This document shows positions 33,241 through 44,519 of a stretch of DNA of 64,000 nucleotides, piece after piece. Each line of letters begins with the position of its first letter. Positions within the stretch are counted from its first letter, which is position 1. A program made the position numbers and the translations under genes. The DNA lies in assembly GCA_028751875.1 (NCBI GenBank), contig CM054162.1, positions 8,444,616-8,508,615 on the forward strand. The letters are read 5' to 3'. The notes under the pieces were generated by a model that saw only the letters and a list, made by a program, of their open reading frames with translations, made no database searches and was not told the DNA's origin. The DNA is from Rapana venosa (taxonomy: Eukaryota > Mollusca > Gastropoda > Neogastropoda > Muricidae).

Positions 33241-34891
33241 ACTATGTGTTACACTGTGAGTGAGGGGGCAACATCTGAAAAATCTGGACGCTGTGATTGG
33301 TTTAAATAGAGGACTTTCCCAGTGGGCTATGTAAACTACCATTGTCCTTATGCGTCTTTTTGTATTTTTATAATTAGTTTATCATCTAAACGCATTTGTT
33401 TTCCAATATTTTGATGTAACTAGTTTGTTTGTAGTTTATTTTTTGTTAATGTTGTTGTTGTTGTTTAATAAAATATCTCAAAATAATGAGTTTTAGTAAT
33501 TCAATAATGCATTTTGAATTAACACCCTTGCAATTGGAGTGTTAGTCTGATCTAGGTTAGAAAATCAATAATATCGACTTTAATAAGTCCTATCATTTGC
33601 CTAGATTGATGGACATGATTGTTGAAAGACTTATCTTGACTGGATTGTCTGGACTACAGCGAAAACTCTTTATTTTTTTTTAATGTAAATTAATATTTTT
33701 CACCTGAGATCATGTGGGCATAACAAGCTTGAGCTCAAGACTAGAAACACAGTTTTAATTCCTGTGTACAGAATCTTTAATAGATTGATTGGTGCAAGGG
33801 TAGAACAGGTGGAATAGAGGTTATTTAGATAAATAAACATGGCTCATATTACGTGGTAATAGATTTAAGTCTTATGACACTATTTGAAATATAGGGATAA
33901 CTGTACATAACTGCATGCTATTCTCGTTTGAATCAGTGGAACATGAAATAAACAAAATGCAGACACAACAGTACACAATTTATGGTATATTTCACTTTTC
34001 AATTGAATAAGTTTAAGATTCAAAGATGTTAGTATACCTAAATCATGTTATTATAGATCATTCTTACTTTCGATCATACTAACAGCTTTGGAAGCAGAAA
34101 TTAATGCTTACAGCATTACTGCTTACAGCTCTGCCTCCAGCAGACCAAAACTGTGTTTTTTTAAACACTGTTTAATTAATAATATCTTATTTCATGGAAC
34201 CTTTGGTAAATGATATGTAAATGTATAAAGACTGTGTATAAGGTTCCTCTGTTTTTGTTATTAGTACTTTTCCGTTGTAGAGTTTAATGTTTATTGTGAA
34301 AAACTACAGCATGATCTGTTAAAGGTGTACATGGCGAGAAGCTTTAACTGCCATTAGTTTCCTAGCAAGATGATTCTTGTACAAAAACACAATAGCACAC
34401 TTTAATGCTTGTGTTTTGAAGTTTGTCTTGATATAATTTATAATGTCTAGTTTTGTGGTGCGGGCAGCAAGATAATCACCATTTAAGCTGCAGGAGAAAA
34501 CACAAATCTTCCTCCATTTTGGCCCAAATCAGCCAATTCGCTGCAGCTTCCTGGTGCTTGCTTTGCCACAGAATGTAAATTATGTAAGGGATGGTGCCAG
34601 AAGTTAGGGTGTGCCATTCATCCCTGCACAACCAGTGTGGTGTGGAGGACCGAATAAAGACAGACAGACTTCCAGCTGCTGACTTTTCCTGCATCTTCTG
34701 CTGCATGGGTGCTGCTGTACATTGCTCCACTCTTTCCCTACTCTGCTTTCATCTTTGCTTCTCAGCTCTATCACGCTAGTATTGTTAAATCCTTTATCTT
34801 TCAGATTTTTGCTTCCAGTTTCCATAAAGTGAGGATTACAGCGTCTATCTGGCACATTATGCAACATGAACAACTTTTCAAGTGATTCATA
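33241..34891. other. No gene seen; flank of the GPCR remnant
   Basis: AT-rich DNA without recognisable repeats or coding frames. A pyrimidine tract ending in CAG at about 34803 could be a relic splice acceptor upstream of the GPCR start, but this is only a pattern. Confidence 0.4.
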
Positions 34892-35951
34892 ATGGACCCT
34901 ATGACAAACATTACACAGGGAACAGACGTGTTGTCATTCACAGAGTACCCTGAATACAAGCAGCTATGATCATACTCAAAACAGTGACGCCATGCCTTCT
35001 TCTGCTGGGAGGCTATGGAAACATCACCGCCATCTTTGTCATGCGTTGTATTAAGGACCATAACTCCTCTCAACAAGTTATTCTTATGGCCTTGCTGTGA
35101 GTGACCTCAGTTTTTTGTTTACTGCCCTTGCAGAAACATGGATATGGTTCACTTTCCATATAGACATCAAGGCTCTGCATGCAGTGTTTATGCAAGTGTT
35201 GTTATTTCATTGTATATGCTAACCGCAACATTTGCTTGGCTTGTGACCTGTGTACAGAGGACACTGGGTTCTGATGCCGCTTAGGATGCAAGTGATGTGC
35301 ACAGTTAGAAGAACGTGCTTTGTCATAGCAGCTGTTGTTTTCTCTGCCTCCTCTCTTTATGTCCATCTTCTGATTGGAACAGATCTTAACAAGGAAAATG
35401 AAGGTTATGTCATAGAAGGCAAGTATGCAGATTTCTTTCACTTCGTCTTTCATTGGATAGATATGTGTTTAGCTTCCTTATTTCCAGTGTTTGTCTGATC
35501 ATCTGCAATGTCAGTGTCTTTGTCAATCTCTTCCAAGTTGTTTCACTCTCTTCAACACTTGCACATGACAAATCCAATGAAACTACTTCGCGTACCATGA
35601 CAGTCAAAGGAAAATGTCCCACAAAACAACTTAATGTTTCTGGCAATATCCTGTGCTTCCCTGATTTAACCCTGCCAGTTTATGTGCTGTGATCTGACAC
35701 TAATGCATGGTTTTCAGTGAAAACCCACAGAAAAAAGCATTGAGGTATTTGTGGGGTGCAGTGGCACACGAGTTGTGGTATGCCAACAGTGCCATCAACT
35801 TCTTCCTCTACTGTTTGACTGGGGCAAGATTCAGAAGGAGTTGTGAGCTGGATGGTCTTGCTGTGCAGCTGTCCGTTCCTCCACTGCCTCTGGTCAGTAA
35901 AACAGCTGGAGAGATCATGGGCAGGGGGCAAAGATGCGTCAGTGCTGAATA
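34892..35951 (+). pseudogene. Rhodopsin-family (class A) GPCR pseudogene
   Basis: ATG at 34892 starts 'MDPMTNITQGTDVLSFTEYP', with an N-glycosylation site, then a stop. In shifting frames follow TM1 ('CLLLLGGYGNITAIFVM'), TM2 with a 1-base loss inside the 'MALAVSDLSFLFTAL' box, TM3 ('ACSVYASVVISLYMLTATFA', with its top cysteine), TM4 ('TVRRTCFVIAAVVFSASSLY'), TM5 ('MCLASLFPVFVLIICNVSVF'), TM6 ('GNILCFPDLTLPVYVL') and TM7 ('NSAINFFLYCLTGARFR'). The order and spacing fit one receptor. The TM3 E/DRY position is lost (AWLVTC). At least four disabling changes are seen. The TM7 form 'NSxINFFxYxxxGxxFR' is common among invertebrate peptide-receptor-like GPCRs; the ligand is unknown. Confidence 0.8.
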
Positions 35952-36003
35952 AATAATGCCTGGATGTGACTTAGTAGTTACACTTAGCAAGTGCCTGTGT
36001 TAA

Positions 36004-36090
36004 TGCGTGCACACACACATACACGCACACGCACACGCACACAACACACACACACACACACACACACACATTCACACACACACAAATATC
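36004..36090. repeat. (CA)n microsatellite
   Basis: CA-rich tract with CG interruptions, just downstream of the receptor remnant. Confidence 0.9.
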
Positions 36091-36739
36091 ACCAAGTGTG
36101 AACGTACATAAAGCAGAACACAGGCATTTACTTTACTGCCAAGTCTTGTGGCTACTGTTCCAGCGTAACATTACTCCTATCCCATTTTCTGGCCAGCTAG
36201 AAAGAGGTAAAGTCAAACCAGCAAACAACTTCTCTCATGAACATACTTGCCATTGATGGGAATGGTTTGAATAAAGAAACAAGGTGTTTCCTTGATAACA
36301 TTCCCTGTTCTTTTATGTGCAAAAACATACAGATGTGGGCTGAGTTTAAGAATAGTCACCGTTTTGCAGTCCTGGAGGTTTCATTCTTTTATACGTCCAT
36401 GTATACAGCCTTCTGCAGTTGTGAAGACGCATCATCTCAAGTCTTTTACCTTTCTGAAGCCTGCTGCAGTGCTTCCTCTTGTAAGCATGTGTGTTGTGAC
36501 TTGATAAGTACTTGAGTGGTAAATGGTACGTTTTCATTGTATTTATAGATTTTTGGTAAATTGGAAGGATTAGATTGTTGAAAGATTGTATTGTAAGAAA
36601 AAAGGGGGACATTTGATAACAAAAAATACAAGAATGTCCTGTGTGCCTCTGTGATTCTGGGAGGCAAAAACGTCAAGTACTTACAAACTGAAAGTTGTCT
36701 TTTAGCCTAGACTTAATAGTTTTTAACTTCGCATTTTAT
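36091..36739. other. No feature seen
   Basis: A plus frame at 36237-36515 is open for 92 codons but resembles nothing recognised and is cysteine-rich by chance. It is not called as a gene. Confidence 0.4.
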
Positions 36740-36965
36740 AATGTGATAAAGGGGAGCATGTTCTCCCACAAAATGGTGTCCTCTACATGTTACAAAATAG
36801 AAAATTGGCAACCAGCTCTGGGCACAGCTGCTGTTATCCATTGTAATCTCAATGACATGAAGACATTGACCCAAGACTTAGCAGGACAAATCATTAACTG
36901 CATAATTGGTATTGTAGCTAAACACCCAGAACAAAGACACTGTCAACGAGATTGCTCCTGTTCCA
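36740..36965 (+). pseudogene. LINE ORF1 SGNH-esterase relic
   Basis: Plus reading 'AAVIHCNLNDMKTLTQDLAG' then 'IIGIVAKHPEQR' corresponds to block III and the following helix of the ORF1 at 48535-47706 ('VVMHSGINDLKSKDALDLSK'). It is short and lacks the serine and Asp-His blocks. Confidence 0.4.
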
Positions 36966-37019
36966 GACTTTGTACTTGATGTACTTATGCTTCAATGAGG
37001 ATAGAACGATTGAATACTC

Positions 37020-37163
37020 ATAAGTGCTTCGACTTGCTTTACAAGATTCAAGGCTATAGAAATTCCATACATTTATCATTATTGTCATTCTTTTTCTTCT
37101 TCTTCTTCTTCTTCTTCTTCTTCTTCTTCTTCTTCTTCTTCTTCTTCTTCTTCTTCTTCTTCT
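37020..37163 (+). repeat. LINE/SINE-type tail followed by (TTC)n
   Basis: 'CTTTACAAGATTCAAGGCTA' then 'GAAATTCCATACAT' (about 37050-37073), with ATT-like bases, then (TTC)n at 37088-37163. Confidence 0.6.
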
Positions 37164-38138
37164 AAAACGTCATCAAATCAACCATCATTTTTACGCAGAT
37201 GACTCTCAGATTCAAAGCAGCGTTACTCCTGAAAATCTGTCTTCTCTCCTGGCAAATATGGCCCACTGCTTTGAAGATATTCAAAATTGGATGACACCGA
37301 ACAAATTACCGCTAAATGCAGATAAAACCGAAGCCATGCTTGTAGGGACCAAACACAAACTCTCTTCCATTACAATAGCTTCAATAGAACTTGGCAATGC
37401 ATCAGTCCCTCTACCCACTGCTGTGAAGTATCTAGGTGTCGTTATCAACAACACACTCTCTATGCAAAAATTCATCACCCAGACCTGTCAGTCGTGCTAC
37501 TATCAGTTACGGCGTATTAGTGCAATTCGAAAGTACCTGTCCACCGATGCAACAGCCAAACTTGTCACTTCTCTTATTCTTTCACGTCTGGACTATTGCA
37601 ATTCTCTTTTGTCTGGTCTGCCAGCATCATCTATCCACTCCCTTCAACGTATACAAAACTCCGCAGCTCGACTAGTCTCAGAAAGAAAAATCGGAGCACA
37701 TTACCCCCTCTTGCGATCTCTCCACTGGCTGCCTGTGCCACAGAGAGTGGAATATAAGATCAGTACCCTCTGTTACAAATGTCTCCACAAAACTGCACCC
37801 TCCTACCTCGTGAATGTATTAACCTGTACACTCCTTCACGTTCCCTCCGCTCTGCTGCAGATACCTTGTGCCTACGAATACTAGATTCAACCATCTACTG
37901 TTGGCCGCCGCTCTTTCTCTATTTCGGGTCCATCGACCTGGAATGAGCTCCCTCTCTCTCTTCGCCAGAAGCCTAGCTATGTCACTTTTAAATCAACCTC
38001 AGACATATTTATTTCAAACCTAAGATTTCCCCCCTCCTATCTCATATCAGAACTATCCCACCCTTCACTAACCCATGTCCTATCACCCTGCTAAAGTATT
38101 GACCGTGACGTTGCTGTGTGTGTGTGGTGTGTGTGTGT

Positions 38139-38181
<43 letters not shown>

Positions 38182-38662
38182 TTTTGAAAAGCATTTGACT
38201 ATTGCAATTTTATTTCATAGATTGGTCTGCAGCCTACCATGTTTGTAATATCTGTTTGAACTATTGTTTTTATTGTCATGGTTGTATGACTGTGTAAGAT
38301 TAGGTCGATGCATGCGCTTGATTTGTCTTGCAAGATATAGCGCTATATAAGTTCCATTTCTTCTTCTTCTTCTTGTTCTTCTTGTTCTTGTCTTGTTCTT
38401 GTTCTTCTTCTTCTTCTCTTCTTCTTTCTTCTATGTTCTTCCTTTTCTTCTTCTTTTCTTCTAAGTTCCATTTCTTCTTCTTCTTCTTCTTGTTCTTCTT
38501 CTTCTTGTTCTTGTCTTCTTTGTTCTTGTTCTTCTTGTCTTGTTCATGTTGTTGTTGTTGTTGTTGTTGTTCTTCTTCTTCTTCTTCTTCTTCTTCTTCT
38601 TCTTCTTCTTCTTCTTCTTCTTCTTCTTCTTCTTCTTCTTCTTCTTCTTCTTCTTCTTCTTT
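37163..38662 (+). mobile_element. L2-like LINE copy L2-4 with (TTC)n tail
   Basis: Begins in the RT palm ('HHFYADDSQIQSS' near 37185). A long open frame runs 37258-37884: 'NKLPLNADKTEAMLVGTKHK', 'AVKYLGVVINNTLSM', '[20 protein letters not shown]', 'SLHWLPVPQRVEYKI'. Frame is lost near 37885, but the terminal 'FKSTSDIFISNL'-like end is readable near 38000. The 3'UTR has a TG tract (38115-38180). The tail 'AGCGCTATATAAGTTCCAT' is followed by pyrimidine (TTC/TTG)n at 38356-38662 instead of (ATT)n. 'AAGTTCCATTTCTTC' recurs near 38463 inside it. Confidence 0.85.
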
Positions 38663-38759
38663 CACTATTAATGAATATCAGACCTGTCGTCAATGACAAA
38701 AAATGTAACTGTTTTGTTACTTTAATCAATTGTATTAAATAGGCTTCCTTGGGTGTGTA

Positions 38760-38818
38760 TGTTATGTAAGTATGTATGTATGTATGTATGTATGGATGTA
38801 TGTATGTATATATAAATT
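38760..38818. repeat. (GTAT)n microsatellite
   Basis: Tetranucleotide GTAT/ATGT array. Confidence 0.9.
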
Positions 38819-39110
38819 TATTCAGTCTGGCTCCGCCATGAGCTAATACTGTGGTTAGTAGGGGGCTTAGTAGGTGGTGCCCTGCCAGTAGTTAGCTCAG
38901 AACAGGCACTACTGAACACCACCTAAGTGACCCAGCAGCAGTGCAGGGCTCCTCTAGCTGTGGCCCCATGGCAGCCTGATATCGATGGGCTCCATGTGGG
39001 CATCGACCCTGGGGGTGAGACAACAAATGTGGGTATGGCTGTGGCGGGGGATTGACATGGGCGCTTGGGAACAGCAGGACCAGGGGACCTCACAGAAGAA
39101 GAGGAAGCAA
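38819..39110 (+). repeat. Dispersed repeat R2, short copy
   Basis: About 190 bases (38819-39010) align with 43973-44170: 'AGTCTGGCT', 'ACAGGCAC.A.T.AACACCA', 'TGACCCAGCAGCAG' and 'AGCAGCCTGA.ATCGA' type blocks. No coding content. Confidence 0.5.
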
Positions 39111-39114
39111 GAAG

Positions 39115-39335
39115 CAAAAAGCAACAAAAAAACCTGCATGTGTTCTGATGAGATTATAACCCAGGCCCTGTGTGCGAATGCACGCATAACATACGTTACG
39201 CTTTTCGTAAGAGTAGGTCATTGTGTGCAGTGGGAACAGATGACAGAATTCACAAATCCGCATACACACCGAGACTTGATGTAAAAACGCAGGCAAGTAC
39301 TTATTTCATTATCCTCGATGTAAAAGAATTTTTAA
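39115..39335 (+). mobile_element. SINE-B, 3' two thirds
   Basis: 'GATGAGATTATAACCCAGGC', 'CCCTGTGTGCGAATGCACGC', 'GTAAGAGTAGGTCATTGTG', 'GTGGGAACAGATGACA', 'AAGTACTTATTTCATTATCC', ending in 'AAAAGAATTT'. It matches the 3' portion of the complete minus-strand copy at 44520-44862. Confidence 0.7.
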
Positions 39336-39344
39336 AAATTAAAG

Positions 39345-39415
39345 AATTTATTGTGTGTATCTGCCATACTTACTGGCTACAAACATGTCTTTTATAATAT
39401 TAATAATAAAAATAA
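39345..39415 (+). repeat. Single unit of an about 48-bp minisatellite
   Basis: 'TGTGTGTATCTGCCATACTT', 'ACTGGCTACAAACATGTCTT'. The unit recurs as a short array at 42930-43105 and once at 44365-44425. Confidence 0.55.
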
Positions 39416-39419
39416 TATA

Positions 39420-40948
39420 ATACTAAATAGATTTTATATAAAATTAATAATAGTAAATGGAATTTATATAGCGCTATATCTTGCAGAAAACAAATCAAAG
39501 CCCTTTCATTCATCCTACTCATTCACATACAGCAAGTTTTAATTAATAAGTTGGTTTTTTTTTACAAAATTCAAATGTATACACACACGCTCGCACGCAT
39601 GCACGCACATACACGCACACACATAAAGGTTGTACACTCTGGCAGTGGTGATGGGTGTTTTGGCTGTTGAGAAACAGGGACAAAAATGAAATGGAACAAG
39701 AAGGAGAATCTTAGCTTTGAAATAAATGTGTCTGAGGCCGGATTTATAAAGCATCATAAGAAGGGCGATTGGCGAAGGGAGAGAGGAGGTCATTCCTGAT
39801 TGATGGACCAGAAACAGAGAAAGAGCGAGGGCAACGGTGGACTGGTTGAATCTTGGTATTTTTAAGCACAAGGTACTGCAACAGAGCGGAGGAACAAGAA
39901 GGAGTGTACAGGTAAAGACACTCACGAGGTAGGAAGATGCTGTTTTATGGAGCATTTTTAACAGAGGGTACTAATCTTATAGTTTACTCTCTGTGGCACA
40001 GGCAGCCAGTGGAGAGATGGCAATAGAGGAGTAATGTGCTCAGATTGTTCTTTCAGGGGACTAGTCAAGCTGTAGAGTTTTGTATACGTTGAAGGAAGTG
40101 GATAGATGATGCTGGCAGACCAGCCAGAAGAGAATAATAATAGTCCAGACATGACTAGTTTTGATGTTGCATCAGTGAACAGGTACTTTCGAACTGCACT
40201 GAAGGGCTGAAATTGATAGTAGCATGGCTGGCAGGTTTGGGTGATTAATTTTTGCATGGAGAGTGTGTTGTTTATAATAACCCCTAGATATTTCACAGCA
40301 GTAGATATAGGGACAGACGTATTGCCAAATTTTATTGAAACTGTTGTAATGGAGAGAGTTTGTGTTAGTCCCTACAAGCATGGTTTCGGTTTATCTGCAT
40401 TAGCTGTAACTTGCTGTGATCCTCCATTTGTTATATCTTGAAGGCACTAGACATATTAATCAAGAGGGAAGGCAGATTTTCAGGAGTATCACTGCTAAGA
40501 ATCTGAGAGTCAGCTGCATAAAAATGATGGTTGATTTGATACAATTATTATGTGTGAAAGTGGAGCATGTGGAGAAGTGAAAAGAAAGGGCAGAGAACTG
40601 TTCCAGTTTGGCAGGTGTTAATTGAATCTTGTTTACTGCAACTGTGTGGAATCGATCTTTAAGGTATGAACTAAACCAGGTTAGGGCTGTTGCCTTTAAT
40701 ACAAAAGTATTTTGGAGATGGGAGGAAGAATTGCGTGGTCTATAGTGTCGAAGGCTGCAGATATTGAGGAGAGTGAGAAGGGAGATTTTTCCTGTGTCCG
40801 AAGCATGTAGAAGCGTGTTTAAGGTGTGGACTAGGGTGGTTTCGGTGCTGTGGTCGGCGCCATAGGCAGACTGAAAAAGGGGAAGGAGACTGTTTGATTG
40901 AAGATGGCTGTTGAGTTGTACCAGAAACAACTTTTTAAAAGGATTTTA
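39420..40948 (-). mobile_element. L2-like LINE copy L2-5
   Basis: Tail on minus 'CAAGATATAGCGCTATATAA' then 'ATTCCATTTACTATTATTA' at 39490-39430. CA-rich 3'UTR at 39580-39625. Degraded C-terminal coding region at 39955-39700, 'MKYLGVIINNTLSM' at 40296, and RT start 'PLFQSAYGADHSTETTLVHT' at about 40880 with 'GKISLLTLL'. Frameshifts throughout. Its 5' end abuts the tail of L2-6. Confidence 0.8.
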
Positions 40949-40949
40949 G

Positions 40950-41190
40950 AGATATAGCGTCATATCTTGCAAAACTTAATTAAAGTGCTTGCATTCATCC
41001 TACTCTAACAAAGCACAAGTTACAATTAATACTTTTTAGGAATTAAATGTATACACACATGCACATGCACGTTATACACACACACACACACACACACACA
41101 ACACACACACACACTCACACACACACACACACACACACCACACACACACAACACAACACAACACACACACAACACACACCACACACACTC

Positions 41191-41281
<91 letters not shown>

Positions 41282-42955
41282 ACACACCACACAGGTTGTG
41301 CACCTTGACAGGGTGATGGGGGTTTTGGCGTTGAGGGCAAGGACAAAAATGAAATGAAACAAGAGGAGAAAGTCTAAGTTTGAAATAATGTGCTTTGAGG
41401 CTGGATTTAAAAGTGTCATAAGGGGGGGGGGCTTTTGGTGAGAGAGAGAGGGAGTTCATTACAGATTGATGGACCAGAAATAAAGCATGAGCAACGGCCA
41501 ACAGTGGATTAGTGATTAGGTATTTGTAAGCTCTAGGTATCTGCTGCAGAGTGGAAGGGAAATGGGAAGGAGTGTACAGGTAGAAAAAACAGTCACAGAG
41601 GTAGGAAGGTGCTGTTTTGTTGCGGCATTTGTAACAAAGCATACTGATCTTATAGTTTAGTCTCTGTGACACAGGCAGCCAGTAAAGAGATCGCAGGAGA
41701 AGAATTATATGCTCAAATTTTTATCTTTCTTAGGACTAGTCAAGCGGCAGAGTTTTGTATATGTTGAAAGAGTGTATAGATGAAACTGGCGGACCAGCCA
41801 CAAGAGAATTGCAATAGTCCAGAATGAGAGATGTAACTAGTTTGGATGTTGCATCACTTTGAACTGCACCAATACCCAGTAATTGATAGTGGCAGGTCTG
41901 GATGATAAATTTTTGCATAGAGAGTGTGTTGTCGATAACAACATCTAGATAATTCACAGCAGTGGATAGAGGGACTAATGTATTGCGGAGTTCTATTGAA
42001 GCTGTTGTGATGGAATACAGTTTGCATTTGGTCCATACAAGCATGGCTTCGGTTTTATCTGCATTTAGCGGTAACTTGTTCTGTATTATCCAATTTTAGA
42101 TGTCTTAAAGGCAGTAGGACATATTTGTTAAGAGAGAAGGCAGATTTTCAGGAATATCACTGCTCGAATCTGAGAGTCGTCTTCATAAAAATGATGGCTG
42201 ATCTGATGACGATTTATTATATGTGAAAGTGGAGCAGTGGAGAGATTGAAAGAACAGGGCCAAGAACTGATCCCTGTGGGACTCCACATTCCAGTTTTGC
42301 AGGTGATGATTGAATCTTGTTTACTATAAATGTGTAAAATCAGCCTGTAAGGTATGAAGTAAACACAGGTGAGGGCTGTGCTTGTAATACCAAATGTGCT
42401 TTGGAGACGGGAGAGAAGGATTGAATGGTCTATAGTGTCGAAGGCTGCAGATAAGTCAAGGAGAGTGAGAAGGGAGATTTTTCCTGAGTCAAAGCGTGTA
42501 AATGCATTTTTAAGGTGTTGACTAGGTGGTTTTGGTACTGTGGTTGACAGGATAGGCAGACTGAAAAGGGTGAAGGAGATTATGGGAAAGAAGATGGCTG
42601 TTGAGTTGTACCAAGACAAGTATTTCAAGGACTTTAGAAATGAACGGTAGGTTAGATACAGGTCTATAGTTCTTCAGAGTGTTAAGGGTGAGATTTTGCT
42701 TTTTGAGTAGGAGTGTAACTATTGCAGTTTTGAGAGCTGTTTGGAAATTCCTGAAAGAAGTGATGAGTTTACTATTTTTGTGATGGTGGGTATAAGCTGT
42801 GGAAGGCACTGAATGAAAAGAGAAGCAGGCACAGAATCAAGATTACATGATTTTATTGTCATTTCTTTCAGAATTGTCTTGATTTCATTCTCGCTTGTTG
42901 GGTGAAAGAAACGGAAAAGAATGCCAGTAAAGTGTGCATTTGCCATATTCATTTT
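40950..42955 (-). mobile_element. L2-like LINE copy L2-6
   Basis: The 3' end at 40950 lacks the terminal ATTCCAT(ATT)n. A long CA tract (41073-41290) fills the 3'UTR. Coding remnants: 'LGDTLSMQKFIIQTCHYQL'-like region at 41930, 'HHFYEDDSQI' at about 42185 (YADD changed to YEDD), 'LLTLLDLSAAFDTIDHSILL' at about 42460, 'KNYRPVSNLPFISKVLEIL' at about 42690, and 'GILFRFFHPTSENEIKTILK' at 42920. It is 5'-truncated before the RT. Confidence 0.8.
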
Positions 42956-43105
42956 ACTGCTACAAATATGTCTTCTTTATAATAGGTATTTTCAATATTC
43001 ATTGGCCACAACATGTTTTCTTTATTGTGTATATCTGCCATACTTGCTTGCTACAAACGTGTTTTGTTCGTTGTGTGTATCTACCATCCTTGCAGGCTTT
43101 TTTTA
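42930..43105 (+). repeat. Minisatellite of about 46-49 bp, 3 to 4 units
   Basis: Units share 'ATATTCATT..CTACAA' or 'CCATACTTGCTTGCTACAAA', followed by 'TGT.TTCTTTATTGTGTATA'. Divergence between units is high. Confidence 0.6.
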
Positions 43106-43109
43106 AAAA

Positions 43110-43407
43110 TTCTTTATATTTATTTCACTTCAAGGATGATTCCTTGACCTGCTTCCAAACCACAGTGGTTAGTGTTCTCATCCTTCAGATGAGACTATAA
43201 ACCGAGGCCCCGTGTGCGAACGCATGCAGAACATTTTGCGCACACGTTAAATCCTGTTCCGCTGTTCGAAAGAGTAGGCCATTGTGTGCCGGTGGGAACA
43301 GATGACAAAATTTTAAAAACCGCATACACACGCATAAAGTTTCTTAAAAGTCATCTGAGCGCTTTGATTTGTTGCTTTACAAGATTCAGCGCTATATAAA
43401 TTCCATA

Positions 43408-43444
<37 letters not shown>

Positions 43445-43480
43445 TATTATCATTATTATTATTATTATTATTAAGGGCAG
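43110..43480 (+). mobile_element. SINE-B with L2-type (ATT)n tail
   Basis: 'CAGTGGTTAGTGTTCTCATC' (tRNA-like A-box region, degraded), 'CAGATGAGACTATAAACCGA', 'GGCCCCGTGTGCGAACGCAT', 'GAGTAGGCCATTGTGTGCC', 'GGGAACAGATGACAAA'. After 43350 it switches to 'GCGCTTTGATTTGTTGCTT', 'CAGCGCTATATAAATTCCAT' and (ATT)n (43408-43472). SINE body and LINE-type tail are therefore joined in one unit. Confidence 0.7.
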
Positions 43481-44345
43481 GAAGGTTGCCGGTTTGAATA
43501 CCCTCCAAATCCGTCTGACTTCTGCCCAGAGTGAGGTTGCTATGACTCATTGGAAAGACTGGGACCACACAGTCGAGCTTCATCTACTTTACAGACATGA
43601 CTTTGAAAGTGATGCACAAATTACCTGAACAACACTACTCGTGTCTGTCTCTCTAGGCCCAGTTGATACCAGAATATAATAATCAGAATAGGAAGCGTAA
43701 AGGACAGCCCTTTTAGGTAGTCTCAAAGTTCATGCACTTCCATGGCAACATAGTTGCATCAGCCCCGTTATTATTCATCACCAGGCCCGAACATACATTA
43801 TCTGATTCGTTGGCCCCGGTGGTTCTGGTCTTATGGTGACCTAAGTCTGGGTTTCCCCATGTATTCATGTGCCTGTGGTGAGATTGTACCAAAGCCTTTA
43901 GGGTCACAAGGTCATGGAAGAAGTCTCTTGAGGAACATTGGGGTGGTCACCACCCTGGGTGGACGTCCCACTCAGTCTGGCTTGGCGACTAAGCTATACC
44001 TGTCGTCACTCGGGTGTCCTACTAGGTGATGACCAGCGTCTGTAATCTGCAAACAGGCACCATTCAACACCAGCAGCATGACCCAGCAGCAGGTAGTGCA
44101 AGGCCTCTTTGGCTGGTGGCTCTAAAGCAGCCTGACATCGACAAGTTTCCTGTGTGAGCACTGACTGTGACTGAGCACACGGCATAGCAAGTCTGGGTGT
44201 GAACGGGGCAGGACACTGGGATGAGGACGTGGGGGGAAATAGCTGCACTTGAGTGACACAAACTATGAGACTGCAAAACCTTAAACACGCAACTGCACAA
44301 ACAAACAAAAGACTTAACCAACGGTTTTTTTCCCTAATTATAGCT
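43481..44345 (+). repeat. Dispersed repeat R2, long copy
   Basis: Begins with 'GGAAGGTTGCCGGTTTGAAT', whose GGTTTGAAT resembles a pol III B box. The 43973-44170 part matches the copy at 38819-39010. There is no recognisable protein; the rest is unassigned. It could be a longer composite SINE-like element. Confidence 0.4.
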
Positions 44346-44364
44346 GTCTGCCATCTGTGCAATG

Positions 44365-44425
44365 TATAAACGTGTGTTCTTCATTGTGTGTATCTGTCAT
44401 TATTGCTGGCTAAATATAGACGAAA
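44365..44425 (+). repeat. Single about 48-bp minisatellite unit
   Basis: 'CGTGTGTTCTTCATTGTGTG' then 'TATCTGTCATTATTGCTGGC', the same unit as at 42930-43105. Confidence 0.5.
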
Positions 44426-44519
44426 ACAGACGTGATCTTCTGACCAATACTGAGTGTATACTATACCTTCCACGTGGTCAGTTAAGGGTCAACGTTAAAC
44501 ACCTGAAACCTTTCACCCT

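Noticed and set aside
33241..34800. Upstream exons for the GPCR
   Set aside because: Only one acceptor-like site (about 34803) was seen; no coding exon or donor could be supported.
36237..36515. 92-codon cysteine-containing frame
   Set aside because: No recognisable motif, no support from neighbours, and length compatible with chance.
38300..38665. Glu/Lys-rich or Ser-rich protein
   Set aside because: Translation of a (TTC)n tract.
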